64,000 bases of DNA from Verrucomicrobiia bacterium. Its GTDB lineage: Bacteria > Verrucomicrobiota > Verrucomicrobiia > Limisphaerales > JAEYXS01. Made by a program: the position numbers and the translations under genes. Numbering within the stretch: position 1 is the first letter of the stretch; every line of letters starts with the position of its first letter. Location: NCBI GenBank assembly GCA_036405135.1, contig DASWYF010000038.1:22514-86513 (forward strand), read 5' to 3'. This document shows positions 26,701 through 33,989 of the stretch, one piece after another. Below the pieces are notes generated by a model. The model ran no database searches, had not been told where the DNA came from, and saw only the letters and a program-made list of their open reading frames with translations.

Positions 26701-26878
26701 CAATTTCACCTTGAATCTGGCCGGCCAGCCTGGCTTGACATATGTAATCGAAGTTTCTACGAACTTGGTGAACTGGACCCCGATCTTCACCAACACTACG
26801 TTGAATGGTGCGGTCAGCTTTACCGACACCAACTCGATTGGTAAAGGTCTGCGGTTCTACCGTGCCTTGGAGCAATAG
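20795..26878 (+). CDS. Secreted metzincin-type metalloprotease with Calx-beta, choice-of-anchor L, DUF11 and P domains
   Basis: The 2027-residue exported protein could start at this ATG or at an ATG five codons later that begins the signal peptide (ending LGLHVNAQA). A propeptide-like region (~35-275) precedes a catalytic domain whose HELGHTYGLIH at residues 432-442 is the full HExxHxxGxxH zinc site of metzincins, closest in style to the M6/M11 (gametolysin) group. The equivalent of the Met-turn reads YGDDFETQGA, with Gln where a Met is usual. One Calx-beta domain follows, then a choice-of-anchor L domain (~740-970; FGSEEYPDFV signature), four Calx-beta (~975-1425), DUF11, a CARDB-like domain, a P domain (~1670-1830), a further DUF11 and a C-terminal module ending RFYRALEQ. 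It has its own transcription unit between two terminators. It is probably a surface or secreted protease, with substrate unknown. Confidence 0.88.
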   Translation: MRCLSMKTLRNRATGFSLGSCLACLLVLGLGLHVNAQAEGVPSAGYASKWQDHSSPAPMTSFKNWAEQYSTAAPAVQGGMENQGVNLARQRRALLESMIKTNPALAISLSVPVSVRDRLPANVQAELETKVSGQGDLQVLCALPSRLTRIPQQGVFTTVTLNGTVYNAYTYGRRSGQTTKIGVPLHGIAVGSLLALHESPVRELEPGEFQVLNLPAVNLADGAASGVTAVIGDQVYTFASRGQLQEAARQLEEAETGFSPAPKQSAASILQPGTTAAAVPNLGSPWTEGLKNVLIIRVDFSDVPGDPRSRGASPTIYTAAYVKNLADTEVNPYYITSSYGKTSLTNTVTSQLYRMPNPASFYATNFNVDAMHLHARTLASSNYNIASYDRIVVLFSPLENLANSTITFGGLAQLGATNLWVNGEWDFRIYSHELGHTYGLIHGNLWQVTGANPANLGGTSVEYGDDFETQGANFADTPLVDFNPWFKNMLDWIPNTNIITVTSNGTYRVSRFDHSPGTGILALRIPKDGTRNYWVACKRSFTNNTSMNTGAYIFWGYNVNANSDLLDMTTPGVGVQDAALGLSRSFVDTNANITITPVANGIVGGVQYLDVQVLLGPNTNVVTIDADNPQVVENDTGTTNITFNIGLSGPTTSPVTVNYLLSSVTAVVGTDVVATNGTVTFNAGQTNVTVTAQVIGDLEVEVNEYFRLTLTNASINASIFQTGGIGTIIDDDLEGVVDLIVNPNTNALQLVSALINTNSGLIVRGVQLKAHGTGSSLSAGTYQLVGPTTPHTYGLTRPGIVLSSGDVDDYETGPNYINGLTTAFNVPADSAQETLLDKITGGGWDHYDATQLDVYFDVAPGSNNVTFQIVFGSEEYPDFVNSPFVDGFGIFLNGTNIAFENLRPVNINHPSFTPVAGTELNGLLAPGGQAVLTFSTLVVPNSVSNRLTFIVADTTDASLDTTVYISSLAAVEPPPLPIATVFDALPVIEGNSFTNIAFEVRLSLVSTQKVTMSYFAANGSAKRGEDFLNTSGTLTFLPGVTNAFINVPIVGDLYDEPDEGFSVVIFSPTNAYIGRAQAFSSILDDDLQAAKISVADGTITEGDSGTIDFSFTVKLSEPSGHVVKVNYGTAPGTAAVGLDYIPVSGTLAFEPGQTNQTITVKVVGDTIFENSETFFLNISSPVFATIDDNQGQATITDNDVAPAVNVADASVAEGDAGTASLTFNVTLSNPSASAVTVNYATANGTATTADSDYAATSGVLTFTPGEVQASVTVLVNGDLAEEANETFTLSLSGAVNATAGDMSATGTILNDDGPHLSIASVSVREGAAATTTNAVFTVTLIKPDADTVSVEYEVIAGTATAGADYVTTSGSLSFPSGITSREITVVVNGDDGGENNETFTVRLKNVVNGTIANSDATGTIIDDDTIANLTAGLHLPSTNIYVAHPFTVTLTVTNLGTFGATNVVLEHPLPAGFQLLSSTFAAGAGTVSQTGGTVRGVVPFLLVGQSAQLSLQVVGNTAGSTEFVANVSSTQFDEDQSDNSVSLDKELLVPTVAIQSAGSLLVAESLTPANRGLDSGETVTMTFSLRNVGNIGTTNLVAVLRNESGVTTGEPAKVYGSISADGTVVGRDFVFSVQGAGGSTVSAVLDIYDLTGGNTNSLGSITYNYQLAESVTATGGAVTIPAVGQAETYPTTVNIAGLQGRVSKVTVQLAGITHGFPDDLDILLVAPNGKGVVLMSDAGAGLDLVNVNLTITDSATASLPDSAKINSGVYKPTNHGGSDTFPLAPSGPYGTNLASFTGIVPNGDWQLYIVDDGAGDGGSITGWSLIIETTIPADPVAELVVSGIVSPNPSYVGQNFTYTVAVANMGPAAATNLRLTSMLPTGVTFVNGVPAPALVSGSEVRFDLGALAVGNTATVTIEAVSSGAGTPTNIVSVVANEIDLQPGNNTAAIGLRVNRVTTLSPDAGSSSGGNFTLNLAGQPGLTYVIEVSTNLVNWTPIFTNTTLNGAVSFTDTNSIGKGLRFYRALEQ

Positions 26879-26907
26879 TCTGCAGTTCAGGATAATCTTA
26901 AAAAATC

Positions 26908-26937
26908 AAAAGGCCGCTCCAAGGAGCGGCCTTTTTG
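26908..26937. terminator. Rho-independent terminator shared by converging genes
   Basis: AAAAGGCCGCTC pairs with GAGCGGCCTTTT around a 4-base CAAG loop. The A and T runs flank both sides, so it can end the protease gene on + and the lipoprotein gene on -. Confidence 0.9.
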
Positions 26938-26959
26938 CTTTTGAAATGATTCAAACTGA

Positions 26960-27343
26960 CTATTCCACGATCTTCAACTGATAGGGCGGGGATACTTTAC
27001 TGTCGTTCAGCCGGGTGGGAACGGTTGTGTATTTGAAGTCGAATTTGTAATGGTAATTCAGGAACTTGCCGTCATTCGCGACGGGGACCAAGGCTTCCCA
27101 TCGGTTGGTGAGGAGCTGGGTTTGCCGCATGGCGTATTCGTTGGTACCTACGATGACCTTTGGGGCGATGGTATCATAGCGTATGCTGCGCTGGTTGCTT
27201 CGCCATTCAGCCTCGATGAGGTACAGGCCGGAATTATTGCGCGGTTGCTGTTTCGGCGTGAGGTTGACGATGGAACTGGAGGTGCAACCGGTCAGGCCCA
27301 AGGCCAGCAGCCCCAACGTCAATGCTTTGCTAGTGAAACCCAT
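26960..27343 (-). CDS. Small putative lipoprotein of unknown function
   Basis: A protein of 127 residues starting MGFTSKALTLGLLALGLTGC. Basic and hydrophobic segments lead to a lipobox (LTGC), so Cys20 is probably lipidated after cleavage by signal peptidase II. The remaining ~105 residues carry no motif I recognise; they are predicted to be mainly beta strands (YHYKFDFKYTTVPTR) and contain a Y-x-I-x-A-E-W segment. The gene stands alone, converging on the protease gene and diverging from the SurA/PpiD-like gene. Attachment to the outer or inner membrane cannot be told from sequence. Confidence 0.7.
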   Translation of the reverse strand: MGFTSKALTLGLLALGLTGCTSSSIVNLTPKQQPRNNSGLYLIEAEWRSNQRSIRYDTIAPKVIVGTNEYAMRQTQLLTNRWEALVPVANDGKFLNYHYKFDFKYTTVPTRLNDSKVSPPYQLKIVE

Positions 27344-27498
27344 ATTTCAGCCAAGCCTGTCATATGGGGCGAAGTATTGTAAAGGTGGATTTGGCCTTAG
27401 AGGGTTGGGAATGTTAAAATTACCCAAAAGGGATGGAAAAACCGGTTGACCATGATCGCCGCTGGCCGATACCTTTCCCGCTCAATTTTTGGTCATAT

Positions 27499-29154
27499 AT
27501 GTTTTCATTTATTAGACGGCATCAGTATCTGGCGATGGTTTTTATCCTGCTGGTCATCGCCAGTTTCGTGATATTCTTCACCGACCGCTCGCACTTGGGT
27601 GGTGGAGAAAGCGCTTCGTTTGGATCTATCGACGGTCGCCCGGTCACCCGGTCTGAGTATATGAATGCGCGTAATGAGGCGATGCTGACGCATTTCTTCC
27701 GTTTCCGTGACTGGCCGAGGGCAGGTTCCATGGCGGAGCAAATGGGCTGGAAATTGGAGCAGCAAACCATGGAGCGCATCATGCTCGCCCGACGCCTGAA
27801 AGAGGGTAATATGATTGTGGGCGAGGAAGCGGTGGCCAAACAGGTGGCGCAGCTTTTTCGCGGAGACGGTCAAACCAGCATCCGGGATGCTTACAACAAC
27901 TTTATCGAGCAACGCCTCAAGCCGCAGGGATTGACAGATGCGGATTTCCGCCGCTTTTTGCAGCACGAACTGGGCGGAGCGCAATTAGGTGCTTTGCACA
28001 GTTCAGGGGGACGCTTGGTGACGCCTGCGATGGCGGAGGCTGCCTATCGTTTTGAAAACCAGCGGGTGGAAACCAAAACTGTATCCTTTCAGGCTACCAA
28101 TTATGTGGCCAAGGCCAAGGTAGGCATCGACCCGGCAGCGTTGACCCAGTATTACAGCAACCAAGTGGCAAATTACAATTTGCCCACGCGGGTGCAGGTT
28201 TCCTATGTGACTTTCGAATCGATAAATTATCTGGCCGAGGCCGCATCACTCATGGTCAAGAACACCAATCTGAACGCGATCGTGGAGCAGATTTACAAGC
28301 AGCGCGGCAGTAATTCCTTCACCGATGAGAAGGGCGTGATTTTGTCTGCAGACAAGGCGAAGGAAAAGATCCGCGATGAAGCACGCACAGAGGAGGCATC
28401 CCGTATCGCCCAGCAAAAAGCCTATGAATTTGCGGCTGAACTGCAGGAGATGGAGCCATTGTCCGCTGGCAACCTGGCCGGTCTGGCCGGGAGGAAAGGT
28501 TTCAAGGTTTTCGAGACGGAACCGTTTTCCGCCTTGGACGGCCCCAAAGGCATCAAGGAGTCTTCGCAGTTTTCCCAGCAGGCGTTTGCGCTGAACAACC
28601 AGCAGCCGTTTGCGCCGGAGCCGGTCCGTTCAGGGGATGATTTTTATGTAATCGCCTTCAAGAACCGGTTGCCTTCCATGCCACAGCCGTTTGAAGTGGT
28701 GAAGGCAAAGGTGGAGGCGGATTATGTCCAGCATCGCGCGATGCAGCTTGCCCGTGAGGCAGGAATCAATTTTGGCCAGGCGGTGACAAATGGACTGGCT
28801 GCCGGGAAAAAATTCACTGATATCGCCAAAGAGCATAAAGCATCGGTTGTGAATGTGGCTCCGTTTGGTCGTCAAAGCGGTGCGGTCCCGGAGCTGGAAT
28901 CGCTGCGTATTTCGCCGTTCCAGTACCGTTCGTCAGCCTTTGCGCACAAAGCCGGTGAGAGCAGCGGTTTTGTTTCATCCGGAGACGGGGGGTTTGTGTT
29001 GTTGGTGGAGAAGTTTCTGCCGGCGGATGAGACCAAGATGAAGTCGGAATTCAAAGAGTATCTTACCACGCTTCGCTCCCGGCAGGCCAGCCTTGTTTAC
29101 AACGAATGGATGACCGGCCAGTTGCTGAACGCTGGCGTGGGTTCGGAAAAGTAG
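27499..29154 (+). CDS. SurA/PpiD-like membrane-anchored peptidyl-prolyl isomerase/chaperone
   Basis: The reading frame extends upstream to a GTG-like start at 27433, but the ATG here begins MFSFIRRHQYLAMVFILLVIASFVIFF, a typical single N-terminal membrane anchor with positive residues on the inside. An N-terminal SurA/PpiD-type helical domain follows (GRPVTRSEYMNARNEAML), then a middle PPIase-like segment and a C-terminal half resembling PpiD (QAFALNNQQPFAPEPVRSGD, then FYVIAFKNRLPS). The protein is about 551 residues, near the PpiD length. In the family such proteins sit in the inner membrane and help outer-membrane and secreted proteins fold in the periplasm, a sensible role beside genes for giant exported proteins. 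A canonical parvulin active-site pattern is not obvious, so it may act mainly as a chaperone. Confidence 0.75.
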   Translation: MFSFIRRHQYLAMVFILLVIASFVIFFTDRSHLGGGESASFGSIDGRPVTRSEYMNARNEAMLTHFFRFRDWPRAGSMAEQMGWKLEQQTMERIMLARRLKEGNMIVGEEAVAKQVAQLFRGDGQTSIRDAYNNFIEQRLKPQGLTDADFRRFLQHELGGAQLGALHSSGGRLVTPAMAEAAYRFENQRVETKTVSFQATNYVAKAKVGIDPAALTQYYSNQVANYNLPTRVQVSYVTFESINYLAEAASLMVKNTNLNAIVEQIYKQRGSNSFTDEKGVILSADKAKEKIRDEARTEEASRIAQQKAYEFAAELQEMEPLSAGNLAGLAGRKGFKVFETEPFSALDGPKGIKESSQFSQQAFALNNQQPFAPEPVRSGDDFYVIAFKNRLPSMPQPFEVVKAKVEADYVQHRAMQLAREAGINFGQAVTNGLAAGKKFTDIAKEHKASVVNVAPFGRQSGAVPELESLRISPFQYRSSAFAHKAGESSGFVSSGDGGFVLLVEKFLPADETKMKSEFKEYLTTLRSRQASLVYNEWMTGQLLNAGVGSEK

Positions 29155-29174
29155 CCTGAACCAGTGCAAAGTTT

Positions 29175-30077
29175 ATGAGCAATCCGGCGATTCGATTGAG
29201 TGCGCCGGAGTTGCGCCTCTCGTGGGAGATCCCAGTTGTTTACGAAGATGAACATCTGCTGGCGGTGGACAAGCCCGCCCAGTTGCTGAGTTCTCCGGAC
29301 CGCTACGATCCGAATCGCCCCAACTTGATGCGTCTTCTGCATCAGGGGATTGAACGTCAGGCACCTTGGGCCAGGGAACGCGGTCTCACCTACCTGTCTA
29401 ACGCCCATCGTCTTGATTTTGAGACCAGCGGCGTGATCTTGCTGGCCAAGAACAAGCCGGCGCTGGTCGATCTGGCCAATCAGTTCGGTTCTGAGAAAAC
29501 CGGCAAAGTCTATGTGGCACTAGTCCATGGCACGCCATATGAGCGCGAGTTTCAGGTGGATCAGAAACTGGCTCCGGATGACCGGCGTCCCGGCTTGATG
29601 CGGGTGGCTCCAAGGCAGGGAAAGAAGAGCCTCACTAAGTTCGAGGTCCGGGAATTGTATCGCGGCTACACGCTGATGCGTTGCCTGCCGAAAACGGGGA
29701 GAACTCACCAGATCCGCGTGCATCTTTGCTGGGCACGAATGCCTATCGTGGCGGATACAGTGTATAGCGGACAGCCGCTTTATCTCTCGCAGATCAAGCG
29801 TGCTTATCGGCCAGGGAAGGGGACTCAGGAGAAGCCTTTGATGGGGCGTGTAGCATTGCACGCCGAGTCTTTGACATTTACCCATCCCGTCACCAAGACG
29901 GAGGTGACAGTGGAAGCGGAGTGGCCGAAGGACCTGAAGGTGGCGGTGAAATATCTCCGTCAATTCGTCGGTGGTGCGTCACTGATGGTGCGCCCGCCAG
30001 AGAAGAAGAACAAGTTTGTAGGCGATGATGACGGCCATGCCGAGCATGAAGACGCCGGAGACGTGGGAGAGGCGTAG
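29175..30077 (+). CDS. RluA-family RNA pseudouridine synthase
   Basis: A protein of 300 residues. HRLDFETSGVILLAKN contains the HRLD-x-x-TSG motif of the RluA family with the catalytic Asp; RTHQIRVHL is the second conserved motif. These enzymes convert specific uridines of rRNA or tRNA to pseudouridine; the target (RluA, RluC or RluD type) cannot be decided from sequence, and no S4 domain is seen before the catalytic domain. The start follows the previous stop by 20 bases, so it may be co-transcribed with the SurA/PpiD-like gene. The charged tail (DDDGHAEHEDAGDVGEA) overlaps the end of the converging exporter gene by 99 bases. Confidence 0.87.
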   Translation: MSNPAIRLSAPELRLSWEIPVVYEDEHLLAVDKPAQLLSSPDRYDPNRPNLMRLLHQGIERQAPWARERGLTYLSNAHRLDFETSGVILLAKNKPALVDLANQFGSEKTGKVYVALVHGTPYEREFQVDQKLAPDDRRPGLMRVAPRQGKKSLTKFEVRELYRGYTLMRCLPKTGRTHQIRVHLCWARMPIVADTVYSGQPLYLSQIKRAYRPGKGTQEKPLMGRVALHAESLTFTHPVTKTEVTVEAEWPKDLKVAVKYLRQFVGGASLMVRPPEKKNKFVGDDDGHAEHEDAGDVGEA

Positions 30078-30671
30078 CAGGGTGCGGTCGGAGAATTTGC
30101 CGTGTCCCAGCGATACACCGTAGCTAAGGATGGTGAACCAGGAAAGCGCGCCGCACGCCACGCCCAAGACACAGGAAGCCTTGCTGCGCAGAGTCGGAGC
30201 CACCAGTTCATGGGAGATGAATGAGGCGGAGATGGTGATCCAGAAGAGGAGGATGGCAGGGTTGGCCAGTACGCGGATAAATCCCGTCAAGAACGCTGTG
30301 GGGTGATGGATTTTTCTTTCGATGCGTTCTTCCAGACGTTCCACTGATTCTGGATTTACGCTTAATTTTTTTGCCCTTAAAAACTGGATGCCCAGATAAA
30401 GCACCAGGATAAAGCTCACCAGTTCCAAGCAGGAACGGAGGAGTTTGGAGGTGAAGAGTTCTGAAAAGCCAGTGAAGCCCACGAAACTATAGATGCTTTC
30501 CATCACCACGGCACCAAGTCCGATGAAAAATGCCCACCGGAAACCGCGCTGAGCACCTTCCTGAACAATGGTGACATTGATCGGGCCCACGGGGATCGAA
30601 CTGATAAATCCCGTGGCAAATCCTGTGACGAACGCCAGTAACATTGGCGGTATGCGCAACCAGTCCATCAT
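29979..30671 (-). CDS. LysE/RhtB-type amino-acid exporter
   Basis: A 230-residue membrane protein with about six hydrophobic segments. The start GFATGFISSIPVGPINVTIV matches the conserved N-terminal motif of LysE/RhtB translocators (G-x-x-PGP-N, here PVGPIN). These proteins export amino acids or related small solutes across the inner membrane; the substrate is not predictable. The gene lies 26 bases after the phosphatidylserine synthase gene on the same strand, so the two probably share a transcript. The 3' end overlaps the converging pseudouridine synthase gene. Confidence 0.8.
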   Translation of the reverse strand: MMDWLRIPPMLLAFVTGFATGFISSIPVGPINVTIVQEGAQRGFRWAFFIGLGAVVMESIYSFVGFTGFSELFTSKLLRSCLELVSFILVLYLGIQFLRAKKLSVNPESVERLEERIERKIHHPTAFLTGFIRVLANPAILLFWITISASFISHELVAPTLRSKASCVLGVACGALSWFTILSYGVSLGHGKFSDRTLLRLSHVSGVFMLGMAVIIAYKLVLLLWRAHHQ

Positions 30672-30697
30672 TTGAAATCAAAATCCCGGCCTGTCCT

Positions 30698-31552
30698 TCA
30701 AGCTGATTTCTCAGGGCCGGTATCCTCATCCTCCTCATCTTCAATATCACGGCGCATCTGTTTGGAGATGCGCGGGCGAATGAATCCGTAAAGCAGATAC
30801 AACACAAAAAACAGCGGTAGCACCACCGGCAAAAGTTTATCCCATAAGAAGACAAAAAATGCGATGATCAAGATGATGGCGACCATTTTGTGGAAGGGCC
30901 GTTTGGTGCGCCAGTTGATTTTCTTAAACGAAGGGTAACGGACTTCGCTCACCATCATCAGTGAGAGGAAAACCAGGATGAACGGCATCACATAGCGCCA
31001 GTTGCCGCCGATGAAGGCCTTTTCATCGATCCACATGATGAACAGCGTCAAGGAGGCGACCACGCCAGCAGCAGCAGGTATGGGAAAACCGGTGAAATCA
31101 TCGGAAGCGGGCCGGTTGGGCATTACTGCCAGACAGTTGAAACGGGCCAGCCGCAAAGCACCACATATGAGATACATGGCGGCGATAAACCAGCCGATCT
31201 GGGCATTGTTCACAAACACATCGTGCAACACGATGCGATGCACCAGAAAGGCAGGTGCCACGCCGAACGAGACCACATCGGCCAGCGAATCGAACTCGCG
31301 TCCAAAAGGACTTTCATGCCCACCCATGCGGGCTACTCGGCCGTCCAGCAAGTCGAAGATGCACGCGAGCAGAATGAAAAAAAGTGCCTGACGGATATTG
31401 TCATATGGGGCGGTGAGATCCGCCTCGACGATGCGTGTGATGGCCAAGAAACCGCAGAAAAGATTGCCTGCCGTCATCAGGTTGGGCAGGAAATAAATCT
31501 TCAGTTTCTCCGGATCCTCCGTCGGCTCTTTTTTTACATCAGGCGCAGACAT
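30698..31552 (-). CDS. pssA: CDP-diacylglycerol-serine O-phosphatidyltransferase
   Basis: A 284-residue integral membrane enzyme. DGRVARMGGHESPFGREFD followed by SLAD fits the CDP-alcohol phosphatidyltransferase signature DG-x2-AR-x8-G-x3-D-x3-D, with all acidic metal-binding residues present. Together with NLMTAGNLFCGFLAI at the N-terminus this is typical of type-II PssA, which joins CDP-diacylglycerol and serine to make phosphatidylserine, the precursor of phosphatidylethanolamine. There are roughly seven to eight membrane segments. The C-terminal tail is highly acidic (DIEDEEDEDTGPEKSA). A phosphatidylserine decarboxylase gene, its usual partner, is not in the window. The LysE-type gene follows directly. 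Confidence 0.88.
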   Translation of the reverse strand: MSAPDVKKEPTEDPEKLKIYFLPNLMTAGNLFCGFLAITRIVEADLTAPYDNIRQALFFILLACIFDLLDGRVARMGGHESPFGREFDSLADVVSFGVAPAFLVHRIVLHDVFVNNAQIGWFIAAMYLICGALRLARFNCLAVMPNRPASDDFTGFPIPAAAGVVASLTLFIMWIDEKAFIGGNWRYVMPFILVFLSLMMVSEVRYPSFKKINWRTKRPFHKMVAIILIIAFFVFLWDKLLPVVLPLFFVLYLLYGFIRPRISKQMRRDIEDEEDEDTGPEKSA

Positions 31553-31699
31553 ATCTGGGGAGGAGCTTCATGAGAGGCTCCAGCCGTGTTACAAGTTCAA
31601 GATATGCGCGGTTCATGCGCTATGCAAAGACGTATTTTCCATTGCTTTTTCTTTTCGTCTGTCAAACAGCCGCTAGATTGGGCGCGATTTGCAGCCGTC

Positions 31700-32233
31700 A
31701 TGAAGAACATCGTTTATTTCGATCTCGAAACACAGAAGTCTGCCGAAGAAGTCGGCGGCTGGAACAACATCCGCGACATGCGGATGAGTGTGGGTGTCAC
31801 TTACAGCACGGCACGTGGTGATTACCGCATTTACGGTGAGAAGGAAGTGAACGAGTTGATCAAGGAATTGATGCGCGCTGACCTTGTCGTGGGCTTCAAC
31901 AATCTGCGTTTCGATTACGAAGTGTTGCACGGCTACACGGTGATGGATCTGAAGCAGATCCCCACACTGGATATGCTGGTGGATCTGCAGAAGGCATTGC
32001 AGCACCGTCTGTCCCTAGATTCAGTCGCACACGCTTCATTGGGTGTGGAGAAGACTGCTGAAGGCTTGCAGGCCATCAAGTGGTTCCGTGAGGGCAAGAT
32101 GATGGAGATCGCGGAATATTGCTGCTACGACGTGAAGATCACGAAGCTCGTGCACGAATACGGTGCTTCAAACAAACAGGTGTTTTACAACAACAAGTTC
32201 GGCACCAAGATGTCCGTCGGCGTGGGCTGGTAA
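31700..32233 (+). CDS. DEDD-type 3'-5' exonuclease (RNase H-like fold)
   Basis: A longer frame begins at 31586, but the ATG at 31700 starts MKNIVYFDLET, the first exonuclease motif (D8, E10), and the upstream extension looks non-coding. The 177-residue protein then shows GFNNLRFDYEVL (second motif, Asp) and YCCYDVKIT (third motif, Tyr-x3-Asp-like), fitting a DEDDy exonuclease of the YprB/RNase_H_2 type. Such proteins trim single-stranded DNA or RNA 3' ends. It has no attached helicase. It stands alone, divergent from pssA and converging on the acetyltransferase gene. Confidence 0.75.
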   Translation: MKNIVYFDLETQKSAEEVGGWNNIRDMRMSVGVTYSTARGDYRIYGEKEVNELIKELMRADLVVGFNNLRFDYEVLHGYTVMDLKQIPTLDMLVDLQKALQHRLSLDSVAHASLGVEKTAEGLQAIKWFREGKMMEIAEYCCYDVKITKLVHEYGASNKQVFYNNKFGTKMSVGVGW

Positions 32234-32246
32234 AAGCCGCCGACTG

Positions 32247-33848
32247 TTAGCGACGGGGTGACAGAGCTGTATTGGCGCGGCGCAGCTTGTTAGAGAGGTC
32301 CATGGCCACATTGCGCATGACCACCATGCCCAAGTGTGGCTCGCGCTGGACCAGTTCGCTGAACGCACTGCGCTGAATCACCAGGAGAATGCTCGCCTGG
32401 CTCGCCACGGCGTGAGCGCCGCGGGCAGCACCATCAAGGAAGGCGAGTTCGCCGAAGATCTGGCCGCTGGTCACTGAAGCGATCGGGGCGGAATTTTCTT
32501 CCAATACGATGTCCACCTGGCCGCGCATGACGATGAACGCTTCCTTGCCGGAATCACCCTTGCTGAAAACGCGCTCTGCCGGTCGGTAGAGTTTTTGAGT
32601 GAAGAGGCGGGCGATCTTGCGCAATTCGCCATCACCCAGACCTTCGAAGATGGGCAGGCCGCGCAGCAGATTGATGATGGCGACGCCGATCTTCTGGTCT
32701 TGGAAGTTGTAATCGACGATCTTGACGATGCCTTGGGCGTGTGTGGTCAGAGAGGTGTTCTCGAGCGCGTAACCCATGTTCAGTTTCACGAGCTTGACCA
32801 CGTCTGCATAACGTTCCGCCTTGGAATAAAAGGCCGGCAGATAGGCGATGGGGACGAAGCCGAGCTGTTCGGCGCTCTTCAAGAGGCGGGGTGCGGACAT
32901 CAGGATGTCCACTTCAATATAGACGGCGCTAAGCTGGTCTTGAGCCACTTTGACCACGTGATGGAGCATGGAGCCCATCGAGAGATCGTCTGAGGAGAAG
33001 GAATCTGTGATGCGGACGCACCGATCCTGTTCATCCAGATAGAAAGCGATGCCAGCGACCACTTTTTCATCCCTCTGACCCAAGTAGGTCCGAAGCTGGG
33101 AAGGATTGGCCATGCGTAGGTAGCCAAGACCGCGGTTGTATGATCCCGAGATTTCAGGCGAAGGATTGGCCGATTCGGCCTGCATGCGCCAGAGATCGAA
33201 ATCATCCGCAGTCGATTCGTGGAAGGTAAGTTCCGTCTTGAGCGGATAACCTGTGACACCATCACGTACGGAGATGGGGGTGCTGGACTGGATGCGGTCC
33301 AAGACTGCTTGGGCCAATTCGCTGATCTGTGGCAGTGAATCGGACAAGGGCAGACGCGTGGAGAGGACTTCACCGAAGAAATGGACGTAGAACAGCACGC
33401 CTTCACGGGAGCGATGCAGGTGCTTGAACGGTTGGTAACCGACGCAAACGTAACCCTGCTTCTCGAAAAGGATCTGCTGGCTGTTATCCGAGGCCAGAAC
33501 GCGAACGACGATCAGATGCTTCTCTTTGGCGCTGAGGTCTTCGATATGGCGCAGGAGGCCTTCAGCGGCACCGTTATGATGGCTTTCCGGGCGGAAAAGA
33601 TTGCGACCCAGATTGGTGACGGGATTACCGGTCGCACCTGAAGGTCCGAGAGTGGAGATGGCTGCCTGGATTTTACCATCCAATACGGCGACGTAGGTGC
33701 GGTTCTCGCTACCGGGTTGAAGCTGACTGGTGACCCAATTGATGTCGTAGACCTCGGCAGCGGGGAAGTCTCCCCCGAGCGCAGAGCGCAGCAAATCAAG
33801 CCATTGTGGTGCGTCTTGAGGGGTTGCTTCTCGGATGTTTAATCCCAT
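32247..33848 (-). CDS. Double GNAT acetyltransferase with C-terminal cyclic-nucleotide-binding domain
   Basis: A 533-residue protein. Residues ~1-165 look like a GNAT acyltransferase (start LNIREATPQDAPQW, then VRVLASDNSQQILFEKQGYV, a typical motif A/B region). Residues ~205-370 look like a second, more divergent GNAT half (KVVAGIAFYLDEQDRCVRI, then RLLKSAEQLGFVPIAYLP). Residues ~390-525 are a cyclic-nucleotide-binding domain: LPIFEGLGDGELRKIARL, then the phosphate-binding cassette FGELAFLDGAARGAHAVAS with the Glu and Arg that contact cAMP or cGMP in known members. There is no helix-turn-helix, so it is not a CRP-type regulator. By analogy with mycobacterial PAT, a cyclic-nucleotide-controlled protein acetyltransferase is possible, though the domain order here is reversed. 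tRNA-Leu lies just upstream on the same strand. Confidence 0.8.
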   Translation of the reverse strand: MGLNIREATPQDAPQWLDLLRSALGGDFPAAEVYDINWVTSQLQPGSENRTYVAVLDGKIQAAISTLGPSGATGNPVTNLGRNLFRPESHHNGAAEGLLRHIEDLSAKEKHLIVVRVLASDNSQQILFEKQGYVCVGYQPFKHLHRSREGVLFYVHFFGEVLSTRLPLSDSLPQISELAQAVLDRIQSSTPISVRDGVTGYPLKTELTFHESTADDFDLWRMQAESANPSPEISGSYNRGLGYLRMANPSQLRTYLGQRDEKVVAGIAFYLDEQDRCVRITDSFSSDDLSMGSMLHHVVKVAQDQLSAVYIEVDILMSAPRLLKSAEQLGFVPIAYLPAFYSKAERYADVVKLVKLNMGYALENTSLTTHAQGIVKIVDYNFQDQKIGVAIINLLRGLPIFEGLGDGELRKIARLFTQKLYRPAERVFSKGDSGKEAFIVMRGQVDIVLEENSAPIASVTSGQIFGELAFLDGAARGAHAVASQASILLVIQRSAFSELVQREPHLGMVVMRNVAMDLSNKLRRANTALSPRR

Positions 33849-33904
33849 GGGAAAGAAAAAGGTTAACCAGCGCTGTATCCGTTTAAACGGCGCATGAAAA
33901 TTAG

Positions 33905-33989
33905 TGGTGCCCGCGACAGGACTTGAACCTGTACGATGTTACTCACTAGAACCTGAATCTAGCGCGTCTGCCAATTCCGCCACGCGGGC
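33905..33989 (-). tRNA. tRNA-Leu (anticodon CAG)
   Basis: An 85-nt class II tRNA. The acceptor stem GCCCGCG pairs with CGCGGGC, the discriminator is A and CCA is encoded. The D-arm segment TGGCGGAATTGGCAGACGCGC is typical of tRNA-Leu. The anticodon stem CTAGA/TCTAG carries the loop TTCAGGT, giving CAG for CUG codons. A long variable arm and a GGTTCAAGTCC T arm are present. Confidence 0.95.
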
